DNA from: Arthrobacter rhizosphaerae | GTDB lineage: Bacteria > Actinomycetota > Actinomycetes > Actinomycetales > Micrococcaceae | Direction: 5' to 3' | Length of the DNA stretch: 64,000 nt | Assembly (NCBI RefSeq): GCF_023062595.1 | Contig: NZ_JALLAN010000014.1 | Location: 62,001-126,000, forward strand | Shown here: piece by piece, positions 58,895 to 64,000 of the stretch | Position numbering within the stretch: the first letter of the stretch is position 1 | Layout of the letters: the number at the start of each line of letters is the position of its first letter | Made by a program: the position numbers and the translations under genes | The notes under the pieces: model-generated | Databases searched by the model: none | Told to the model about the DNA's origin: nothing | Seen by the model: the letters and a program-made list of their open reading frames with translations, nothing else

Positions 58895-59254
58895 GTGCGC
58901 ATCGATAAGGATCTGGTCGCTGCTTCGGCCACGCCCCTTGTGCTGGGGATCCTGTCAGACGGCGATCTGTACGGCTACGCGATCCTCAAGCGCGTCAGTG
59001 AGCTCTCGGGCGGAGGCATGCAATGGACCGACGGAATGCTCTATCCGCTGCTGCACCGGCTCGAGCGGCTCGGGTATGTATCGTCGTCGTGGGGCACCTC
59101 CGAGGCGGGTCGCCGACGCAAGCACTACGCGATCACGCCGGCGGGCCGCGACGCCCTTGCCGAACGGCAGCAGCAGTGGACCGTCGTCGCTGAGGCGCTC
59201 CGACAGGTGTGGCGGACCCAAGGGTCCCCTGCCCCGATGGAAGGTTGGGCATGA
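58895..59254 (+). CDS. PadR-family transcriptional regulator
   Basis: A 119-residue winged-helix repressor with the PadR core (PLVLGILSDGDLYGYAILKR, MQWTDGMLYPLLHRLERLGY, RRRKHYAITPAGRDALAERQ). AGGAGG four bases before GTG 58895 fixes the start. It overlaps the membrane-protein gene by 4 bp (ATGA). PadR plus permease-prefix membrane protein is a frequent pair in actinobacteria, where PadR represses the pair and responds to lipids or drugs. Confidence 0.92.
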   Translation: MRIDKDLVAASATPLVLGILSDGDLYGYAILKRVSELSGGGMQWTDGMLYPLLHRLERLGYVSSSWGTSEAGRRRKHYAITPAGRDALAERQQQWTVVAEALRQVWRTQGSPAPMEGWA

Positions 59255-60600
59255 TGGAGCAGCACGCTGAGCTGGAGGCGCAGATTGACCGGTGGCGCGG
59301 TTATGTTCAGCGGAGCCAGGCCATCTCCCCCGCCGACGTCGACGAACTGGAGGACCATCTGCGTGAGCAGATAGCCGACAGGCAAGCCACCGGACTGGAC
59401 GACGACGAGGCCTTCCTCGTCGCCATCAAGCGCCTGGGCAACCTCGACGCCGTCTCGCGGGAGTTTGCCCGCGAGCACTCCGAGCGGCTGTGGAAGCAAC
59501 TCGTTCTGGTGCCCGAGGCTTCCGACGGCGACACACCTCCCTGGCGGGAGCTGGCAGTCGTCCTTGCACTGGCTGTCGGCGCCGGCGTCGCGGTCAAGGC
59601 GGGCTTCGCATTGTTCGGCGACAGCACAGCACTGACGAGAAACCTCGGCCTGCTCATCTTCCCGTTCCTCGCAGGGTACTTCGTCTGGAAGCGGCGCCTT
59701 ACAAGCCAGGTTGCGGCCATGCTGCTCATACCGTTTGCCGCCCTCGCCGTTGTACTCAACGCCTACCCGTTCGCCTCTGGCGGCTCCACGGAGGTGCTCG
59801 CCGCGTTGCATGCACCGGTGATTCTGTGGCTGCTGGCAGGAGTGGCGTACGTCGGAGGAAGGTGGACCTCTGACAAACGACGCATGGACTTCGTCCGGTT
59901 TACCGGCGAACTCGCGATCTACTACACCCTGATCGCCTTGGGCGGTGCGGTGCTGATTGCCCTCACCCTCGCGACCCTCCAGGTGGTTGGCGTCGACTTC
60001 GAACCGGTCCTGGAAGACTGGATCCTGCCTTTCGCGGTGCCCGGCGCCCTCGTGGTCGCGACCTGGCTCGTCGAGGCCAAGCAGCAGGTCGTGGAAAACA
60101 TCGCCCCGGTCCTCACCCGTATTTTCACACCCCTGACCGTCGCCATGCTCCTGGTCCTTCTTGCTGTCATCGCTACCGCGGGCGGGTTCGTGGACATCGA
60201 CCGCAACCTGCTGATCCTTATGGACGCTATCCTCGTGCTGGTCCTGTGCCTGCTGCTCTACTCGATTTCCGCCCGCGACTCCCTCGCGCCTCCCGGACTG
60301 TTCGACGCTCTGCAGCTGGTCCTCGTCGTCGCCGCCCTGGCAGTCGACGCCGCGATGCTCACGGCGATGCTCACCCGTATCGCTGAGTTCGGCTCCAGCC
60401 CCAACAAGATCGCGGCGCTGGGCCTGAACCTTCTACTGCTGGTGCACCTGTTGCGGGCGGCCTGGCTCGCTGTCGGATTCCTGCGGGGCCGGCGTTCGTT
60501 TGCCTCGTTGGAGCGCTGGCAAACACGCTACCTGCCGGTTTACGGCGTGTGGGCCGCCGTCGTCGTCGTCATCTTTCCACCAGTCTTTGGCTTCCTCTAG
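59251..60600 (+). CDS. Membrane protein with permease-prefix domain
   Basis: A 449-residue protein. Residues 5-75 form the cytoplasmic permease-prefix helix pair (QIDRWRGYVQRSQAISPADV, EDHLREQIADRQATGLDDDE). About ten hydrophobic helices follow from residue 95 on, DUF4153-like in layout. No catalytic motif was seen. Double ATG at 59251/59254; the first overlaps the padR stop. It is co-regulated with PadR and may be the effector that the regulator controls, possibly in membrane stress (inference). Confidence 0.8.
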   Translation: MMEQHAELEAQIDRWRGYVQRSQAISPADVDELEDHLREQIADRQATGLDDDEAFLVAIKRLGNLDAVSREFAREHSERLWKQLVLVPEASDGDTPPWRELAVVLALAVGAGVAVKAGFALFGDSTALTRNLGLLIFPFLAGYFVWKRRLTSQVAAMLLIPFAALAVVLNAYPFASGGSTEVLAALHAPVILWLLAGVAYVGGRWTSDKRRMDFVRFTGELAIYYTLIALGGAVLIALTLATLQVVGVDFEPVLEDWILPFAVPGALVVATWLVEAKQQVVENIAPVLTRIFTPLTVAMLLVLLAVIATAGGFVDIDRNLLILMDAILVLVLCLLLYSISARDSLAPPGLFDALQLVLVVAALAVDAAMLTAMLTRIAEFGSSPNKIAALGLNLLLLVHLLRAAWLAVGFLRGRRSFASLERWQTRYLPVYGVWAAVVVVIFPPVFGFL

Positions 60601-60655
60601 CTGCCTGTCCTGTTCCTAACACCGGGCATACAGGACCCGGGAGTACCCTTGGCCA

Positions 60656-61879
60656 ATGGCGCACCGGACATCCGCACGAAACATCTCCATGATCGCTGCA
60701 GTGCTGCTGACTGCAGCCATCAGCGGGGGGCTCGGTGCCGTAGGGCCCGGGCATGCCCAAGCTTCCATTGAATCCGAGGCAGCCACTCCGGAGCGCAACG
60801 TCCCCGGCCTGGCCGCCCCCGTCGTCGCTCCCGTGCAGGTGACGGTCACGCCCGCGGAGGGCGCCTCGCAGATCAATCCTGCTGCCCCTGTAACGCTCAA
60901 AGTTGCGGACGGCGAAATCGAGCGTGCCTCGCTGACCAGCGACTCAGGGGAATCAGTTGCGGGCAAGCTCGACGGCGATAGCACCACCTGGACGACCGGC
61001 AGCCAGCTTGCGTTCAACACGGGCTACAAATTCAGCTACACCGTTCGGGATGCCGCAGGGCGTGAAACAACGAAGACCTCTTCCTTCACCACCGTAACCA
61101 CCGCCAACGAGGCCGATGCCGCCATCTACCCGCTGGACGGCATGAAAGTTGGGGTCGCACAGCCGCTTCAGATCACGTTCAGTGAGCCCGTGGTGAATAA
61201 GGAAGCTGTGGAAAAGGCGATCAGGATCAGCAGCACGTCTGGTCAGACAGGCGCCTTCCATTGGTTCAGCGACAAAATGGTCCGCTACCGGCCGGAAACC
61301 TTCTGGGCCGCCAACAGCACGATCACGATGGACATGAAGATGTTCGGTGTTGATCTCGGTCACGGTCAGATAGGCAACTTCGACAAGAACGTGACCATCC
61401 GCATCGGCGACAAAAAGGTGGCCGTCGCCGATGCCACCGCACACACCATGACTGTAAGTGTCAACGACCAGCCAGCAGGGTCCTGGCCCGTCACCATGGG
61501 GGACACGCGGTTCCCGTCTGCCCGCGGCTATCTCGTGCTCATGGAAAATCACCGGGTTGAACACATGGACGCCAGTACAATCGGTCTCAAGCCCGGCGAT
61601 CCTGCTTATTACGGACAATTGGACGTCAACTACGCCACGCGGCTCACGCCCAGCGGAGAGTACATCCACCAGGCAACTGACACCGCCATGCCTTACCTCG
61701 GCCAGACAAACCTGTCACACGGCTGCATCGGAATGAGCGAGGCAGGCGCCAAGTGGGTGTTCGACAACATGACAGCAGGCGACGTCGTCCAGGTTGTCAA
61801 CACAGAGGGCGATTTCGCCAGCGTCGACGACGGCTACGGCGACTGGAACATCCCGTGGGCGGAGTACCCCAGGAGGTGA
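60656..61879 (+). CDS. Secreted L,D-transpeptidase with two Ig-like domains
   Basis: A 407-residue cell-wall enzyme with an N-terminal signal peptide (ISMIAAVLLTAAISGGLGAV, cleavage near AQAS). Two Ig-like (Big_10-type) domains span about 60-255 (AAPVTLKVADGEIERASLTS; GVAQPLQITFSEPVVNKEAV). The YkuD catalytic domain holds the active-site set HQATDTAMPYLGQTNLSHGC, with His and the nucleophile Cys. It makes 3-3 cross-links between peptidoglycan stems, as LdtMt2 does. The lipobox of LdtMt2 is missing, so it may be freely secreted or held by its signal helix. Confidence 0.92.
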   Translation: MAHRTSARNISMIAAVLLTAAISGGLGAVGPGHAQASIESEAATPERNVPGLAAPVVAPVQVTVTPAEGASQINPAAPVTLKVADGEIERASLTSDSGESVAGKLDGDSTTWTTGSQLAFNTGYKFSYTVRDAAGRETTKTSSFTTVTTANEADAAIYPLDGMKVGVAQPLQITFSEPVVNKEAVEKAIRISSTSGQTGAFHWFSDKMVRYRPETFWAANSTITMDMKMFGVDLGHGQIGNFDKNVTIRIGDKKVAVADATAHTMTVSVNDQPAGSWPVTMGDTRFPSARGYLVLMENHRVEHMDASTIGLKPGDPAYYGQLDVNYATRLTPSGEYIHQATDTAMPYLGQTNLSHGCIGMSEAGAKWVFDNMTAGDVVQVVNTEGDFASVDDGYGDWNIPWAEYPRR

Positions 61880-61889
61880 CTGTCAGGAA

Positions 61890-62474
61890 TCAGGGTGCCT
61901 GGATATCCGTCAGATGGAAATTCTGGTGGCTGCGGCTCGCGGTAGGTCCGCGCTGACCCTGGTAACGGTTGCCGTACTCCCCTGCTCCGTAGGGGTATTC
62001 GGCTGCGGAGGTAAGCCGGAAGAAGCAGAGCTGCCCGATCTTCATGCCCGGCCACAGCTTGATGGGAAGGGTGGCCATGTTCGACAGTTCCAGCGTCACG
62101 TGCCCCGAGAATCCCGGATCAATGAATCCGGCAGTGGAGTGCGTCAGCAGGCCCAGCCTGCCCAGCGAGGATTTTCCTTCCAGCCGCGCCGCGATGTCAT
62201 CCGGGAGCGTGACCGTCTCGTAGGTTGAACCCAGTACGAACTCCCCCGGGTGAAGGATGAAAGGCTCGCCGCGGTCCACTTCCACCAGACGCGTGAGTTC
62301 CGGCTGTTCCTCCGCGGGATCAATGTGAGCGTACTTGTGGTTGTCGAACAGCCGGAAAAACCGGTCGATCCTGACGTCCACTGAGGACGGCTGGACCATC
62401 ACAGGGTCGAACGGTTCCAGCACAATCCGTTGGGAGTCTATTTCGGCGCGTATATCGCGGTCAGAGATCAGCAC
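61890..62474 (-). CDS. dcd: dCTP deaminase
   Basis: A 194-residue dCTP deaminase of the dUTPase fold. Key segments are MLISDRDIRAEI, VMVQPSSVDVRIDRFFRLFD, LEGKSSLGRLGLLTHSTAGF with IDPGFSGHVTLEL (catalytic Glu), and PYGAGEYGNRYQGQRGPTAS. It converts dCTP to dUTP; some actinobacterial forms also hydrolyse it to dUMP. The start is GTG 62474 with a -10 box six bases upstream. It is convergent with the L,D-transpeptidase gene. Confidence 0.95.
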   Translation of the reverse strand: MLISDRDIRAEIDSQRIVLEPFDPVMVQPSSVDVRIDRFFRLFDNHKYAHIDPAEEQPELTRLVEVDRGEPFILHPGEFVLGSTYETVTLPDDIAARLEGKSSLGRLGLLTHSTAGFIDPGFSGHVTLELSNMATLPIKLWPGMKIGQLCFFRLTSAAEYPYGAGEYGNRYQGQRGPTASRSHQNFHLTDIQAP

Positions 62475-62480
62475 AGCTCA

Positions 62481-62486
62481 AAAATA
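62481..62486 (-). promoter_or_regulatory. -10 element for a leaderless dcd mRNA
   Basis: TATTTT on the minus strand ends six bases before GTG 62474; there is no Shine-Dalgarno sequence. Confidence 0.48.
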
Positions 62487-62553
62487 CCGTATGCACTGTT
62501 CTCCGCGCTCTCCCGGCAGTAGATGGTGCCTGCTACGACCAGTGGAGGCGGAC

Positions 62554-63000
62554 TTACTCCTCGGGACCTTGCTTCTCCAGGAGGACCTTGAGCCGCTCCA
62601 GCTGGGCCACTTCACTCTTCAGGGACTGATGGACCGCGCCATTGACCAGTCCCATGAGCCCCTTCGGCTGAGACTCGAGGGCAAAGCGCACCCGTGTGCT
62701 CTTGCCTTCGGAGCTGAGGTAGTAGCCGCCCCGGGGCTGTGCAGGACCGGCGATGACCTGGAACTGTATCTCTGCTCCGGGACGGACCTGTGTGATCTGG
62801 AAATCGCACGCGACGGGCCGGCCACCTGGCCCGGCGATGGTCTGTTGGTAAACGCTGCCCTTGGCTCCCGGTGCACCGCTGAGCAATTCGATGCTGCGGA
62901 CATCCTTGCACCACAGTGGCAGGTTCAGCCCGTCAGCCAGGAAACTATAAACGCTGATGGCATCACGCTGAATGAGCACCTCGTACTCTGCAAATGCCAT
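62554..63000 (-). CDS. SRPBCC-family protein
   Basis: A 148-residue START-like/polyketide-cyclase fold protein (VYSFLADGLNLPLWCKDVRS; VACDFQITQVRPGAEIQFQV; STRVRFALESQPKGLMGLVN). It forms a hydrophobic pocket; the ligand is unknown. AAAGGG seven bases before ATG 63000 supports the start. It is alone between dcd and the UDP-glucose dehydrogenase gene. Confidence 0.85.
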   Translation of the reverse strand: MAFAEYEVLIQRDAISVYSFLADGLNLPLWCKDVRSIELLSGAPGAKGSVYQQTIAGPGGRPVACDFQITQVRPGAEIQFQVIAGPAQPRGGYYLSSEGKSTRVRFALESQPKGLMGLVNGAVHQSLKSEVAQLERLKVLLEKQGPEE

Positions 63001-63205
63001 GGGGAACCCTTTGGTGATGGACAGCTGGTCGGCGTAGCCCGTTCCCCAACGACTGCAGCTAACTGATTCAGGATAGCCAGCCCGCTCACGCGTCTCCTAC
63101 GCAGGGACGGGGCCTTTACCGAATGGTTACCGGATGGCACTTCATATGACGCCGGCCCGCTGTAGTTGATCGGGATCGGAATGCCTGCGCCGGGCGGGCA
63201 GGCCC

Positions 63206-64000
63206 CTAGGCGTTGGGCCGTCCCAACCCGCGATAGGCCCAGCCGGCAGTCCGCCATTTGTCAGCGTCGAGAACATTCCTGCCGTCCAATATTCGCTTGG
63301 CGGAAACCAGCCGCCCCACGAGGTGCGGGTCCAGTTGCCTGTATTCCTCCCACTCTGTCAGGAGCAGTACAACTTCGGCATTTGCCAAGCACGCGTCAAG
63401 GTCCGGTTCAAGGTTGAGTTCGGGGAATCGGCGGGCAGCATTGGTCAATGCGCGGGGATCCGTCACTGTGACATCGGCGCCTTGCAGTTGGAGTTGCGCA
63501 GCTACGCTGAGGGCGGGCGAGTCCCTGACGTCGTCGCTCTCGGGTTTAAAGGCCGCGCCCAAAACTGCTACGCGGAGGCCCAAAAGGGTGCCCCCGCAAA
63601 ATTCCCTGGTCAATTCAACGACACGCGTACGCCTGCGCATATTGATTGCATCGACCTCACGCAGGAACGTCAGGGCCTGATCTGCACCAAGCTCCCCGGC
63701 GCGGGCCATGAAGGCGCGGATATCCTTGGGCAGGCACCCTCCGCCGAATCCGATTCCCGCGTTGAGGAAATGCCGTCCGATCCTCTCATCCAGGCCGATG
63801 GCATCCGCCAGACGCGTCACATCCGCTCCCGCGGCTTCGCATACCTCTGCCATGGCATTAATGAAGGAGATCTTCGTTGCCAGGAAGGAGTTGGCTGCGG
63901 TCTTGACCAATTCTGCCGTTGCGTAGTCGGTCACCATCCTCGGGGTGTCGAGGGCGATCGAAGCAGCGTACACCTCATCCATCACCGCGACAGCGCGATG
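63206..64000 (-). CDS. UDP-glucose 6-dehydrogenase, N-terminus beyond the window edge
   Basis: At least 264 residues, open to the right edge. Visible are the central helix TAELVKTAANSFLATKISFI, the active-site loop GFGGGCLPKDIRAF with the catalytic Cys, AVLGAAFKPESDDVRDSPAL and the C-terminal NAD-binding half (VVLLLTEWEEY). It oxidises UDP-glucose to UDP-glucuronate for envelope polysaccharides. The missing part is the N-terminal NAD-binding domain (about 180 residues); GTG 63985 is an internal codon, not the start. Confidence 0.93.
   Translation of the reverse strand, partial: HRAVAVMDEVYAASIALDTPRMVTDYATAELVKTAANSFLATKISFINAMAEVCEAAGADVTRLADAIGLDERIGRHFLNAGIGFGGGCLPKDIRAFMARAGELGADQALTFLREVDAINMRRRTRVVELTREFCGGTLLGLRVAVLGAAFKPESDDVRDSPALSVAAQLQLQGADVTVTDPRALTNAARRFPELNLEPDLDACLANAEVVLLLTEWEEYRQLDPHLVGRLVSAKRILDGRNVLDADKWRTAGWAYRGLGRPNA

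Noticed and set aside
1..64000. CRISPR arrays, tRNA and rRNA genes, replication origin
   Set aside because: No regularly spaced repeats, no cloverleaf-type sequence and no rRNA-like stretch were seen on reading both strands. This was by eye; a covariance scan would be decisive.

Overview
The window is high-GC actinobacterial chromosome, most likely an Arthrobacter-type member of the Micrococcaceae. Evidence: high third-position GC in nearly all genes, many GTG starts, several apparently leaderless genes, an MptB-like mannosyltransferase, a PabB with an N-terminal kinase-like domain, a MurA paralogue with an N-terminal HTH, and a complete mrp/mnh antiporter operon. No tRNA, rRNA or CRISPR array was seen. 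This taxonomic call is inference from gene content.

Layout. 1-9914: DHA2 drug exporter (cut by the left edge) with divergent XRE/MmyB regulator and a VOC protein; a two-component system (response regulator then kinase); a methyltransferase; a YCII protein plus ECF42-type sigma factor; a small secreted protein; an MptB-like transferase. 9915-16440: an accessory, partly decayed zone. It holds a GNAT pseudogene with one in-frame stop, a membrane ORF that runs in frame into an I36 secreted inhibitor gene, two hypothetical genes, a VOC gene, a broken DUF1016/PDDEXK nuclease, C-terminal scraps of an oxidoreductase and an MFS protein, a stand-alone TipAS-domain gene and a serine-recombinase relict. 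16428-20638: two tandem GT87-like membrane glycosyltransferases behind a SulP permease. 20908-21862: DUF4287 and a LysE exporter.

21852-27119 is a compact catabolic operon (SDR, amidohydrolase, acyl-CoA dehydrogenase, MaoC hydratase, CoA ligase). Its gene set matches beta-oxidative deacetylation of p-hydroxycinnamates and related phenylpropanoids. 27297-35791: a saccharopine-dehydrogenase-like protein, a DUF2975/HTH pair with a perfect 12-bp operator, a deacetylase lipoprotein, a LMW phosphatase, kinase-PabB fusion and PabC for p-aminobenzoate synthesis, and a cardiolipin synthase. 35816-39474: MarR regulator, then a SAM riboswitch controlling DUF1737-rhodanese-metZ, and a DoxX-like protein. 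39578-45780: YbdK ligase, HTH-MurA, and a thiamine-type ECF transporter behind a TPP riboswitch. 45942-48496: SRPBCC/DUF4166 pair, DinB protein, DUF4235. 48536-58408: an ion-homeostasis block (mrp A-C-D-E-F-G, UMF1-type MFS protein, KhtT/KhtU-like antiporter). 58441-64000: DUF1508, PadR plus membrane protein, L,D-transpeptidase, dCTP deaminase, SRPBCC protein, UDP-glucose dehydrogenase cut by the right edge.

Most of the window is ordinary core genome. The parts worth following are the predicted phenylpropanoid operon, the two unusual domain fusions, the two riboswitches, the three well-formed operator palindromes, the recurrent leaderless-promoter pattern and the decay zone with its recombinase relict.
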